The notes beneath the pieces were generated by a model. The model did no database searches, was not told where the DNA came from, and was given only the letters and a program-made list of their open reading frames with translations. From a virus, in the IMG/VR virus record IMGVR_UViG_3300014050_000143, positions 1 to 23,452 of that record: a stretch of DNA of 23,452 bases; one strand, written 5' to 3'. The position numbers and the translations under genes were made by a program. This document shows, piece by piece, positions 1-7,784 of this stretch; position 1 is the stretch's first letter, and every line of letters starts with the position of its first letter.

Positions 1-470
1 TGGCTGCAGCGGCACGAAAAAAAAAAAACCAAAAACCCCACCCCCCCGCCGTTCTTGGCCAGACGAAGACCATTGGTGCTGGTCGGGTTGTGACCGACGC
101 CAAGAAACATGTCTGTGTCGGAAAGATTCTGGACAACACAATAAGTGCGGGTGCTGTGAGCCGCAAAGATCTGCTGGGGGGTGTTGGCTGAGGCGATCTC
201 GTTGACGCCTGAATCTGGAGCTTTTTGAACGGCCCCACGATTGGGGTCTGCGGTTACTTTTCCAGAGACAGGTATTGTATCTGAATTTCCAATAGATACC
301 GGAACTGGGGAGGCGCGAAGCTCCTGGTTAGTCAGCGCATCCCCGGAACCTCCTCCGCCGGTACCAGTCTTAGTATCAATGCTCTTTAGAAGACTATTAA
401 TCTTCTGAAGAGACCTGTTTGGAGCGTCCCCTATTCTGGGGTCATCGCCTTCTGGGTAGAAAGCGGGCAT
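1..470 (-). CDS. Phage structural protein, 3' truncated
   Basis: This frame is open from an ATG at 468-470 to the window edge (about 156 codons) and is not closed by a stop. The ATG lies 7 nt after the stop of the upstream coiled-coil gene and has a GAGGT ribosome site, so the two are co-transcribed. The N-terminus is hydrophilic with a Gly-rich stretch (TGTGGGGSG near residue 40), followed by DALTNQELRASPVPVS, a phrase I associate with phage tail or decoration proteins, and then a beta-rich segment (TYCVVQNLSDTDMFLGVG). It sits just after the scaffold-like gene, where capsid or head-decoration genes are usual. The last 15 or so residues (a run of Gly, then Phe) come from homopolymer tracts at bases 18-50 and are probably sequencing or assembly error. 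Exact role unknown. Confidence 0.7.
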   Translation of the reverse strand, partial: MPAFYPEGDDPRIGDAPNRSLQKINSLLKSIDTKTGTGGGGSGDALTNQELRASPVPVSIGNSDTIPVSGKVTADPNRGAVQKAPDSGVNEIASANTPQQIFAAHSTRTYCVVQNLSDTDMFLGVGHNPTSTNGLRLAKNGGGVGFLVFFFSCRCS

Positions 471-477
471 GAGTCAC

Positions 478-1722
478 TTACCTCAAACCTTTTTCAAGCG
501 CGTCCAAAAATCCGACGTCGGAAGCAAGATCGGGCGATCCGGTTTTGGCGTCGCCACCACCGGCACCAGGAGTAGCAGAACGATATTCGCTCAAAGCCTT
601 TTTCAATCCGGCAATCTCGCCCTGGCTTTTCTTTACGTACCCTTGAAAGAGTTGAACCATGAGAGGCATGGCAACGGCTTGATAGGTCAAAGCAGCCCGG
701 GTTTCAGTATCCAGGTCGGACTGCTCCACAAGCATTGCCTGCTCACGAAGGTTCTCGACCCTTGAATCCCACTCCGGATTTCCTGTCTTTTTAAGAATAG
801 GAACTTCCTGCGTGAAACGATTCCAGATTTCATTGTAGGCCGTAGTGGTCTCTTCCTGGGCTTTCTTTTGGGCGAGCTCCTGCTGGCGGGCTTGTTCGGC
901 CTGTTGGGCGGCCTCACGCTTGCTGATCTCCTGCATAGCTTTGTCAGCGTTGGAAAGAATGACATCCCGCTTGTTGTAGAGCGCATTGAGGTCGTCTACA
1001 CGGCGACGAACATCAACCGCATCAACGGGGTCAAGGTTTGTAAGCATTTCCTTAATGGCTGCACGACGCTGTACTGGATCATTAATTGCGGCAGTCCTGA
1101 CAACGGCGTCAGCGTCCAACTCGTACAACTTGGCCATCTCTTGAATGCTGCTGGTGGCTTCTCGGATCGGTGCGTCAATCGCAACTTTGTACTGCTTGGT
1201 CGCCTGGACACGAGCTACCGAAAGTTCACTCTCGTACTCGTCCCGCTCAGCTTTAAGCGTCTCAAGTTCTTTACGCAAAACTTCCAGCTCGGGAGAGGTT
1301 TGCTCGCCCTTGTCTTCAACTTTGGTCGTCTCTTTGTTAATCTTGGCCTCAAGCGCGGCCAATTTGGCTTTTGTATCACGGAGTTCAGTCGTGACTTTTG
1401 CAAAAGCAGTTTGAGCGGACTTCGTGGCATCCTTGGGAAGCTCTGGGGCCGTCTCTTCTTTGACGGCTTCCGGCTCCTTGGCAATTGCCTCAAGAACGTC
1501 GTCGGGAATATCCAGCTTGTTCTCCAAACCCTTAGTCTGAGTCGCCTCGGTTTTGGTCTCCGCCTTGACTTCGCTCTTGAGTGCGGTTGTCGCAGTCGGT
1601 TCTGGTGCGGTAACCGCCGTATTTTCGGCCGGCTTGGGGGTCTCTGCCGGCGGCGCGGAAGGAGTATCCAGCGCAACGTTTAATGCGTCCAACAAACCAA
1701 GTTCAGGAGCGGGTGTGCTCAT
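478..1722 (-). CDS. Probable capsid scaffolding-type coiled-coil protein
   Basis: The protein has 414 aa. Residues 1-110 are rich in Ala, Pro, Thr, Glu and Lys and look disordered. Residues of about 100-165 and 255-300 are Glu/Lys/Gln/Ala-rich and predicted coiled coil, and the C-terminus is Gly-rich with a short amphipathic end (DVGFLDALEKGLR). Low-complexity start, long helices and charged tail are typical of phage internal scaffolds, and the position directly after the portal gene fits. The start ATG overlaps the stop of the upstream 97-aa gene (ATGA) and has AAAGGA upstream, so translation is coupled. No protease or capsid fold is visible. It could instead be an internal virion or minor head protein. 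A long open frame on the opposite strand here is a shadow. Confidence 0.65.
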   Translation of the reverse strand: MSTPAPELGLLDALNVALDTPSAPPAETPKPAENTAVTAPEPTATTALKSEVKAETKTEATQTKGLENKLDIPDDVLEAIAKEPEAVKEETAPELPKDATKSAQTAFAKVTTELRDTKAKLAALEAKINKETTKVEDKGEQTSPELEVLRKELETLKAERDEYESELSVARVQATKQYKVAIDAPIREATSSIQEMAKLYELDADAVVRTAAINDPVQRRAAIKEMLTNLDPVDAVDVRRRVDDLNALYNKRDVILSNADKAMQEISKREAAQQAEQARQQELAQKKAQEETTTAYNEIWNRFTQEVPILKKTGNPEWDSRVENLREQAMLVEQSDLDTETRAALTYQAVAMPLMVQLFQGYVKKSQGEIAGLKKALSEYRSATPGAGGGDAKTGSPDLASDVGFLDALEKGLR

Positions 1723-2012
1723 TCGTTATTTTTTCCTTTGTTTTCAGTCCAGGGTTCCGGCAACACAGCCGGTTGCTCCGCCAAATTGGTCAAAGCCCCA
1801 AAGTTTCTGAGACAATCATAAAAACCTTCACGGCGTGCGTTTTGCAAAGCACCCCACAAGGCAATATCTGCTCCCTGCGGTACGGGCATGGCTTTTGGTA
1901 AGGCAAAATCCACCAACACTTCAAAAGCCTTGACCAAGGCCGGTTGCGCCAACAATTGTTTAAGTTCGAGCTGTAGATCTTCTCGTTTACGCCATTCGTC
2001 GATAGTCATCAT
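1719..2012 (-). CDS. Small phage protein between portal and scaffold
   Basis: A 97-aa acidic, mostly helical protein starting MMTIDEWRKREDLQLEL, with no membrane segment, no cysteine motif and a Pro-rich end. Tandem ATG codons at 2010-2012 and 2007-2009 are both possible starts. It overlaps the downstream scaffold-like gene by 4 nt and follows the portal stop after about 45 nt. No Shine-Dalgarno is seen; instead a promoter-like pair sits 7 nt before the ATG. A short conserved-looking gene between portal and scaffold occurs in many podovirus-type genomes, but I do not recognise this one and assign no function beyond probable virion morphogenesis. Confidence 0.7.
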   Translation of the reverse strand: MMTIDEWRKREDLQLELKQLLAQPALVKAFEVLVDFALPKAMPVPQGADIALWGALQNARREGFYDCLRNFGALTNLAEQPAVLPEPWTENKGKNNE

Positions 2013-2019
2013 ATGTATC

Positions 2020-2048
2020 TTATTGACAGATTTATGCCATTATGGCAA
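2020..2048 (-). promoter_or_regulatory. Promoter-like element with palindrome before 97-aa gene
   Basis: On the minus strand TTGCCA, a 17-nt spacer and CAATAA end 7 nt before the ATG. The -35-like box is part of the perfect palindrome TGCCATTATGGCA (2035-2047), which could be an operator. The -10 match is weak. Confidence 0.35.
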
Positions 2049-2056
2049 GCGCAAAA

Positions 2057-4270
2057 TTACGGAGAATTGCGAATCTTGCTGGCAATTTCAGCATCCCTAA
2101 GGGCCATTTTTTGCTGATGATCGGCCAACTTAATTTGTTGGTCGACTTTAGCTTCCTCAACTTTCATCTGCATGGCTAGCTGATGGTCTTGAAGTTTGGC
2201 TGCCATGCTCGGATCAACACCGCCCTGCCCTCCCCCGTTTCTCGCCTGGGCTTCTTGATGTTTGCGCATATTTTCCTGCTGCGCCCGCATGTTGTTTTCC
2301 AAAGCCACAATGGCTTCGCGCATCAAATTAAGCATTTCGTTATACTGCCCAATTTCGACCTTTCGGGTCGGGTCGCCGGCAATCTGCTGAAGGTGCATCA
2401 TCGAGTGCTGGTAATTCAAAGTTAAGTAAGCCAAAGCCATGTCGGGTTTAGCAATACCCTGGGCGGTAGCGTCGAGCATTCCGCGGGCGTCGGCCAAATG
2501 AACGCGAATATGAACCGAATGGTTTTCGGTGGGCATAACAGAAATAGGACGTCCGTCCTGGAACTGAGCGTTTTCGAGTTCGGCAATCTTGGCATCCGTA
2601 GGCAAACGCTCCTTGAGTTTCCCGGCCGGGAGATAACGATCAACCTGGTCGTACCCAACACGAGCGGCCACACGATCACGGATAAGGTTTTGTTGCCCCA
2701 CTTCGTCAAACCGAGGAAGGAGCTGGATAAATTCGTTAAAGGCCAAGATACGGGCTCCGCTTGAGCCGTACCCAACCGCCCGGACCGGAACAACCTCGTA
2801 CACATCGAGCACCGCTTTCCAGGGAACGCCACGCTGTTCAAGTCTCGATCTGAATTTGGAATATCCTTCGTAGCCCGCATCGCCGGGCTGCCAGGTATCC
2901 TTCTGCAATCTCTTAAAGCTCTCCTTAAGGAGTTTGCCCCAAGCCACGTAAAACAAATTAATGCTGGCCGTGGTAAGGACGGACTCGTTGGCTAATTGAG
3001 CCTGAACCTCGGTCGCGGTCCGCTCTTTGCTGCCTTGTACTTGCTGGTGTGAACGGTAAGTGCCTGTGTTGGCCTGGCGGGTCATGGAAAGTTCCTGAAC
3101 CACAGGCATCACGCTATTGTTGTAATTAGGGAACTGAGTGGAGACCACTTCAAGGTTCGGGGGCAAAAACGAAATTGGCCCGGCGAAAGCAAGCGAGAGA
3201 CGGCTTACGTCCTCGGCCGTTTTAGGCTGAAGAACCAAGCTGGTCGACATCATCGAGCCGTCGACCATCGCGCAACGAAGGCGATTGCTTACCTGAATAT
3301 GGGGAAAGATTTTGTAGCCCAATCCTCGGATCGAGTGGTATGTGCCGTTACCAACACCGAAAGTAAACAAGTTGAAAGCTTCCGAAGCTTTTTTAAACCG
3401 GCTCTCCTTTTTGTACAAAAAGTCGGTATTTGATCCGTCGCGAAGGCCAATGTAATGGCTAACCGTGCCGTCATACTCACGAACATAATAGTGATTCACC
3501 CGAATCTCGCCTGCGCGGGCATAAGAATAGAACAGGTCGTTGTTTTTAAACTCCCTCTCGAGCTCTTCCCAACCCTGGTCGGCCGGACGATTGCCTTTAT
3601 GAAGGTTGGATAAGGCTTTTCTGACTTCTTCCACATTCCACCCGGCTTCCTTGGCGACTTTGGGGTCTTTGATAAAGTTATAAAGTTCGTGAGCCAGGTA
3701 AACCCGACGGGCCACTGCAAACTCAATACGATCCTCAGTAGCTTGAGTGCCGCGCGGAATTAAGAAGTCACCGATACCACAAACGCGCCAACGCCAGTCT
3801 TTATCGTTTTCAAAAAAGGTAACACCGAGTCCCTGGGAAATAAAATGATGAGCCAACAATTGGAAATTAAAATGAAACTGATCCCACTCAACCAAGGTCC
3901 GGTGAAACTCCTCAGAGATCGCCCCTGCCCAATTCTGCCGCTCGCTCTCGTCACCAAACGTGGTTTTAACTTCAACCAGCTTCTCCACCCCGTTAACCAA
4001 ATCAGTATAGGCGGCCAAAGCATTTTCAAGGTCAGCGGCGGCTTCACCAAAGTTTAAATTGGCGCGATACGCCTGACCCATGCTGCGTAACGTATTAGGA
4101 TTGTAGGGCGGGTCGCCGTCAAACATCGCCTGAACCTTGCTGCGGTCCTGATCAGCGTGAGCATCCGACTCGCGCAGCGTAGTATAAATACTGTGAGCCG
4201 ACTTGGCGTCTTTAAGACGCGCTTTGGGCGGGGCTCCTGTTTCGCCGATGTTTTCGAGTAAGATGTCCAC
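2057..4270 (-). CDS. Phage portal protein
   Basis: At 737 aa this is in the size range of large podovirus portals (head-to-tail connectors), which form the dodecameric channel at one capsid vertex. It lies directly downstream of TerL and upstream of the scaffold-like gene, the usual order. Residues 35-75 carry a portal-like opening (MFDGDPPYNPNTLRSMGQ, then YRANLNFGEA). The middle has mixed alpha/beta with aromatic clusters, and the last 100 residues are Gln/Lys/Met-rich helices (QDHQLAMQMKVEEAKVD) typical of the barrel end. The start is GTG at 4268-4270; no ribosome site is visible, and a promoter-like pair precedes it at 9 nt. I recognise it by architecture and synteny, not by a diagnostic motif. 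Confidence 0.8.
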   Translation of the reverse strand: MDILLENIGETGAPPKARLKDAKSAHSIYTTLRESDAHADQDRSKVQAMFDGDPPYNPNTLRSMGQAYRANLNFGEAAADLENALAAYTDLVNGVEKLVEVKTTFGDESERQNWAGAISEEFHRTLVEWDQFHFNFQLLAHHFISQGLGVTFFENDKDWRWRVCGIGDFLIPRGTQATEDRIEFAVARRVYLAHELYNFIKDPKVAKEAGWNVEEVRKALSNLHKGNRPADQGWEELEREFKNNDLFYSYARAGEIRVNHYYVREYDGTVSHYIGLRDGSNTDFLYKKESRFKKASEAFNLFTFGVGNGTYHSIRGLGYKIFPHIQVSNRLRCAMVDGSMMSTSLVLQPKTAEDVSRLSLAFAGPISFLPPNLEVVSTQFPNYNNSVMPVVQELSMTRQANTGTYRSHQQVQGSKERTATEVQAQLANESVLTTASINLFYVAWGKLLKESFKRLQKDTWQPGDAGYEGYSKFRSRLEQRGVPWKAVLDVYEVVPVRAVGYGSSGARILAFNEFIQLLPRFDEVGQQNLIRDRVAARVGYDQVDRYLPAGKLKERLPTDAKIAELENAQFQDGRPISVMPTENHSVHIRVHLADARGMLDATAQGIAKPDMALAYLTLNYQHSMMHLQQIAGDPTRKVEIGQYNEMLNLMREAIVALENNMRAQQENMRKHQEAQARNGGGQGGVDPSMAAKLQDHQLAMQMKVEEAKVDQQIKLADHQQKMALRDAEIASKIRNSP

Positions 4271-4279
4271 GTGAATGTC

Positions 4280-4308
4280 TATTCTGTCTACTGTCAGTTA
4301 AAAGTCAA
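4280..4308 (-). promoter_or_regulatory. Promoter-like element of the portal gene
   Basis: Minus-strand TTGACT, a 17-nt spacer and AGAATA end 9 nt before the GTG start. The spacer contains the palindrome ACTGACAGT. The -35 box overlaps the terL stop codon. A start about 7 nt past the -10 would give a leader of only 2-3 nt. Confidence 0.45.
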
Positions 4309-6020
4309 TAATTTAACACAGGGTCTTTGTTAATGTCGATCACCCGGTCCAGCCTTCGTGCCTGCTCCTGCCAACCTCCACTCTTCCTTGCCATAACGGA
4401 TCCTCCGGCCATTGCCCCGACTCGCACACGAATACACTCCAAACCCACAAACGCCGCGTCCGCCAAGTCGGGGCTTTTCCCAACCCGGGCTTTGTAATCC
4501 CGTTTGGATTCTACAACGAGCTTACCGCCGGCCATGGTGGTGTACTTTCTGCTGGTTAGCTCTCTAGCCAGCTCGGGAGTCACGCCCTTCAGCTGACCCG
4601 AGCGCATAAACTCAACCCCACCAAACCAAAGCTCGGTGACCTTGTTCCCGTATTTGTCCTTGGCCTCTACCATTGAAGTTGAGCTGATAGGCAGCGTGCT
4701 AGGTTTCTCACCAAACTTGACCCGCAAGATTCGGGGCGACCAGGTTTCAGAAATAATATCGCAAAGAGGATCGCCGGCGCCGGTGGCGTCGACCGCCAGG
4801 TATTCGGGCGGCACCCCTCGCTTTTGACACTCGGCCATAACCTGCCTGGAGACCTGGAAGTTTCTTGGCTGCGGGTCGTTTACGTTTTCCCTGATGATAG
4901 TGAAATCTTTGAAGTTAACCGTAGGCCCGGCCTCTTCGGTCCGCCCGTACTCCAAGAAGTACAGTACCGTCCTGTCTCCACCGTTGGTAAACGAGGGATC
5001 AAGACCGGCAACTACCTTGGGCGGCTCCAACCACTTGGGGGCCTTATCCACCTCAAACTTACGGAAATCGGCTTCGGAATAAATGGACTCCTCTGCTCCC
5101 CCGGGAGCCGGAAAGGAACGAATAAACCGCCAGAACGAAATACTGTGTTCCCCGTCATGATCCTCGGCGTGGCGAAGCTGTTTTGTTGTAAGCAAGAACG
5201 GCCAGGCGTCGTCATGTTCAAGGTTGGGCGTCTTGGCTCCGTCCAAATGAAGGCAAAGCCCGAGCTTTGTCTTCCACTCCTCCTGATCCACGGTGACCGA
5301 GTTCCAACCACCCACAGGAGTGGCAAACATGCCGAAGGGGTCGTACTGGCTGGAAAAGTTGCCAAGGGCAATACATTGAAAGGTAGGGTTGGCGTTTAGG
5401 TTGGAGATAGCCTCAAAGACCGAATTGGTTACGTCGGTGGCCTCGTCAATGATAAGGAATACCCGCTGGTTCTTTAGACCGATAAGTTTGGCCGTAGCCT
5501 CCTTCTCTTTGTCAGGACTGGACGGAACCAGGGTTATGGAAGACCGGTCACTGGACTCCCCTTCCGTCAAAACAATCTTACCCATGGAGTCGATCAATTT
5601 CCCCGGAAAGCCTGGAACCTGCAAAAATCGCTCACGAATGCCTCCCCAAAGGCGTTTACGGGCTTCCCGGATAGATGTGCTGGTAACCAAGACAAGCGTC
5701 TCGTGGGGAGCGCATAACCAGTTTACAAGCCCCCACATGGCGAAGGTGGCAGTCTTGCCACTGGACTTGGGGCCAGAGATAGCCAGGTAGTCCTGCTCGC
5801 AAGCCGCCTGGATCATACGCTCTGCCCAGGGATGCCAACAGAACCCGGCTTTGTTTCGCGTCTTGTGATAAGGCCAAAGAAGCTCTACAACGTTCTTGAA
5901 ATGCTGAAACTTGCCCAAACCTCCATTTTCCGGGGACAAACCGAGCTTGAAAGCCATGAGTTCAATTTCGAGTTTTCCGGCCCCTTCCGGCCATACTTTT
6001 CCGTACAGAGTCGTCGGCAT
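4305..6020 (-). CDS. terL: Terminase large subunit
   Basis: This 571-aa protein is the ATP-driven DNA packaging motor and headful or cos nuclease. The ATPase domain shows Walker A GPKSSGKT at residues 83-90, Walker B VFLIIDEATD at about 187-196 (D192, E193) and a coupling motif ALGNFSSQ near 218-225. The RNase H-like nuclease domain shows GLDPSFTNGGD with D341, LAVDATGAGD with D411 and PDLADAAF with D518/D521, so all expected acidic residues are present. Length is normal. The start ATG has no Shine-Dalgarno; a TTGACA/17 nt/AATTAA promoter ends 6 nt upstream, so the mRNA may be leaderless. A candidate small subunit lies far away at 22282-22743 rather than beside it. Confidence 0.95.
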   Translation of the reverse strand: MPTTLYGKVWPEGAGKLEIELMAFKLGLSPENGGLGKFQHFKNVVELLWPYHKTRNKAGFCWHPWAERMIQAACEQDYLAISGPKSSGKTATFAMWGLVNWLCAPHETLVLVTSTSIREARKRLWGGIRERFLQVPGFPGKLIDSMGKIVLTEGESSDRSSITLVPSSPDKEKEATAKLIGLKNQRVFLIIDEATDVTNSVFEAISNLNANPTFQCIALGNFSSQYDPFGMFATPVGGWNSVTVDQEEWKTKLGLCLHLDGAKTPNLEHDDAWPFLLTTKQLRHAEDHDGEHSISFWRFIRSFPAPGGAEESIYSEADFRKFEVDKAPKWLEPPKVVAGLDPSFTNGGDRTVLYFLEYGRTEEAGPTVNFKDFTIIRENVNDPQPRNFQVSRQVMAECQKRGVPPEYLAVDATGAGDPLCDIISETWSPRILRVKFGEKPSTLPISSTSMVEAKDKYGNKVTELWFGGVEFMRSGQLKGVTPELARELTSRKYTTMAGGKLVVESKRDYKARVGKSPDLADAAFVGLECIRVRVGAMAGGSVMARKSGGWQEQARRLDRVIDINKDPVLNY

Positions 6021-6041
6021 CAGACATTAATTGCCAGTAAT
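6021..6041 (+). repeat. 21-bp direct repeat, copy 1
   Basis: CAGACATTAATTG, then C, CAGTAAT. It matches the copy at 6263-6283 in 20 of 21 positions and contains a GACA/TG(C/T)C inverted arrangement with a 5-nt centre. It overlaps the terL promoter -10. Confidence 0.75.
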
Positions 6042-6055
6042 CGCAAATTTGTCAA
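6027..6055 (-). promoter_or_regulatory. Promoter of terL, leaderless geometry
   Basis: Minus-strand TTGACA (perfect -35), a 17-nt spacer and AATTAA end 6 nt before the terL ATG, placing the expected start of transcription at or next to the start codon. TTACTGGCA lies across the spacer and the -10, a motif shared with other phage promoters in this window. Confidence 0.55.
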
Positions 6056-6062
6056 TAAAAAA

Positions 6063-6091
6063 TTGAGCGTTTTTTCGTAGCAAAGTATTGT
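6063..6091 (+). promoter_or_regulatory. Candidate promoter of the phage-borne tRNA half
   Basis: TTGAGC, a 17-nt spacer and TATTGT. The -10 ends 13 nt before the first base of the tRNA-Ser 5' half at 6105, the distance expected for a tRNA promoter with a short leader. Its presence on the phage side would let the integrated element transcribe a rebuilt tRNA. Confidence 0.45.
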
Positions 6092-6104
6092 TTTGCAACA
6101 ACTT

Positions 6105-6152
6105 GGTGCGGTGGCAGAGTGGTCGAATGCGGCGGTTTGCTAAACTGCTGAG
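6105..6152 (+). other. 5' half of tRNA-Ser(GCU): probable attP core
   Basis: Bases 6105-6148 fold as the first half of a class II tRNA-Ser: acceptor 5' strand GGTGCGG, TG at positions 8-9, D stem GCA/TGC with loop GAGTGGTCGAA, then anticodon stem GCGGT/ACTGC with loop TTGCTAA and anticodon GCT. After about 6152 the T arm and acceptor 3' strand are absent. It lies between terL and the integrase gene, so it is most simply the phage attachment site, with strand exchange in the anticodon arm or just after it. It is not a complete tRNA gene. Confidence 0.8.
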
Positions 6153-6262
6153 TGTCAATAATTTGTACACGATTTGTCTAGGCTTTTGTTGAGTAAAAAC
6201 GACTTACAGTTGACACTAGTGACACCGGAGCGGTCATAAAATGTACAACTTTTTCTTGACGA
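6152..6262. promoter_or_regulatory. Putative integrase arm-site region
   Basis: Between the tRNA half and int there is no gene. GTGTCAA (6152-6158) is inverted relative to TTGACAC (6210-6216), which is followed by GTGACACC (6219-6226); CACTAGTG (6214-6221) is a palindrome and TGTACA occurs twice. Such short repeats beside a core site are what arm-type binding sites of a tyrosine integrase look like. Binding is inferred only. Confidence 0.35.
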
Positions 6263-6284
6263 CAGACATTAATTGTCAGTAATG
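6256..6284 (+). promoter_or_regulatory. Candidate int promoter with repeat copy 2
   Basis: TTGACG, a 17-nt spacer and GTAATG end 12 nt before the ATG at 6297. The spacer contains the second copy of the 21-bp repeat (6263-6283), here with GACA-N5-TGTC intact, a plausible operator for a dimeric repressor. Confidence 0.4.
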
Positions 6285-6296
6285 TTCACTTTCAGT

Positions 6297-7556
6297 ATGA
6301 AAAAAGAATTTAAGCCGATCGAGATCCAAGACGGGTTTGCGAACGTGAAAATCTACCAATGCGTCAACAATAAGAATTATTTAACGTACATGGTGACCTG
6401 GTGGGCTGAGGGCAAAAGACAGCGCCGGGCTATTGCGGATTTGTCCGAGGCCAAGCGCGAAGCTCGCCGGATTGCCCGAGACCTCGCTGACGGCCGCGCC
6501 TCGATGGTGGCCGTGTCCAATAAAGAGCTGGCTTACTTTAGGGACCTCGAAAAGAAAATGGGAGGCACCCCGCTAAGCGAAGCGGTTAACCTGTGGTTGC
6601 AAACAAGCGAAAACAAACTGCCTAAAATAACGGTTAGCGAGATTGTTAAGGAAATGCTCAACCTTAAGTTGAACGACACCTTTATAGAAAAACGTCAAAA
6701 ACAAACTTTGCAGGTTCGTTGGGGTAAATTTGAAAAAGCTTTTGGGGGTCGAGTTATCTCCACAATCAAAGCTAAAGAACTGGATGCCTTTTTAGCCAAC
6801 CCGGAGTGGCAACCTCGCACAAGACAGCACTATCGTGGTGCCGTCAGCATGATTTTTGATTACGCCAAAAGAAAAGACTATCTGGAACCGGACAAAGATC
6901 ATCAGGCAGAAAAGACCGAAGTCATTCGGGTTAACGATGCAAAGTTGGAAAGCTGGTCCGTCGAGGACATGGCATTAATCCTTAAGCATGCCACAAAAAG
7001 GACAATACCGTGGATTGTTTTGGGCGCGTTTGCAGGAATTAGATCCTCTGAAATTGAAAGAATGAATTGGGAAGATATTGATTGGTCTAGCAATTTAATT
7101 CTGGTTAAAGGAAAACTTGTAGGTGGCTCCAAATCAAGGGCTAACAACGATAGAGCCATAGCAATGACCGCTAATTTAAAAGCTTGGCTTAGCCCTTTTA
7201 GGACATATAAAGGAAATATCCTCAAAAGCCTGGGTGTTGGAGATATAAACAAAGATATCTACCATGCTTTGGGAGAGGTAATTAACAAAATTCAAAAAGA
7301 AAAACCGCTTTTTAATTGGAAACAAAACGCGAATCGTCACAGTTTTGCTACTTACTATTTAGCTATGACTGGCGACGCTTCAACTACAGCACTTGCGATG
7401 GGCAATAGCCCTACCATGTTGTTACGTAGATACAAATCCATCCAGGTGGATGGAAAAACAGTGACTCGGGGGATGGCGGAGAAGTACTTCGCAATTATGC
7501 CGGGTCAAGGAGGAGTGCATGAACAAGTCGGAGAGGAGTCACGAAAGGTCAAGTAA
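6297..7556 (+). CDS. int: Tyrosine-type site-specific integrase
   Basis: The 419-aa protein carries out strand exchange between attP and the host tRNA site. An N-terminal arm-binding-like domain (to about residue 100) and a SAM-like core-binding domain (about 105-200) precede the catalytic domain. R249 is in FAGIRSSE, a Lys is in the beta hairpin (LVKGK, about 270), box II reads NANR (344-347), box III reads MGNSP and the nucleophile is Y379 in LLRRYKS. Both usual His residues (HxxR and GH) are Asn here, a variant I associate with integrases of PVC-group bacteria. I chose ATG 6297; ATG 6282 and TTG 6273 are alternatives. There is no Shine-Dalgarno. It overlaps the next gene by 38 nt. Confidence 0.93.
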   Translation: MKKEFKPIEIQDGFANVKIYQCVNNKNYLTYMVTWWAEGKRQRRAIADLSEAKREARRIARDLADGRASMVAVSNKELAYFRDLEKKMGGTPLSEAVNLWLQTSENKLPKITVSEIVKEMLNLKLNDTFIEKRQKQTLQVRWGKFEKAFGGRVISTIKAKELDAFLANPEWQPRTRQHYRGAVSMIFDYAKRKDYLEPDKDHQAEKTEVIRVNDAKLESWSVEDMALILKHATKRTIPWIVLGAFAGIRSSEIERMNWEDIDWSSNLILVKGKLVGGSKSRANNDRAIAMTANLKAWLSPFRTYKGNILKSLGVGDINKDIYHALGEVINKIQKEKPLFNWKQNANRHSFATYYLAMTGDASTTALAMGNSPTMLLRRYKSIQVDGKTVTRGMAEKYFAIMPGQGGVHEQVGEESRKVK

Positions 7557-7725
7557 TCAGACTGTAAAAACAATTAGTTTGCCCAAGCATATGGCAAAAT
7601 TCCTCGAAGAGGAAAGCCGGCGAATAGGAGTCAACAACGTTTCAGGTTTGGTTCGGATGGTTATCGCGCAATACATCGATGTCCATAACAAGCGCGGAGG
7701 GCGCGCTCAAGCGCAAGAAAAATAA
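7519..7725 (+). CDS. Ribbon-helix-helix DNA-binding protein
   Basis: A 68-aa basic protein. Residues of about 15-53 (TVKTISLPKHMAKFLEEE, then a helix and SGLVRMVIAQYI) show the beta-strand, helix, helix pattern of CopG/Arc-type repressors, whose dimers insert a two-stranded sheet into the major groove. The start has a strong AGGAGG ribosome site and overlaps the 3' end of int, so it is translated from the int transcript. A small DNA-binding protein coupled to int is a plausible directionality factor or autoregulator of the lysogeny module, but no target is shown. The AGGAGG also lies inside int coding sequence. Confidence 0.75.
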   Translation: MNKSERSHERSSNQTVKTISLPKHMAKFLEEESRRIGVNNVSGLVRMVIAQYIDVHNKRGGRAQAQEK

Positions 7726-7784
7726 TACGTCAAATATTTGGATGCCCTTTTTAGGATAACATATCGGTAAATTTCTGTTTATGA

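Noticed and set aside
868-1683. 271-aa open frame on the plus strand
   Set aside because: It is antisense to the scaffold-like gene, has no ribosome site and a composition caused by the codons of the opposite strand.
4824-5399. 191-aa plus-strand open frame
   Set aside because: It is a shadow of terL, whose motifs are intact on the other strand.
6105-6178. Complete tRNA-Ser gene
   Set aside because: The T arm and acceptor 3' strand are missing after about 6152; only a 5' half is present.
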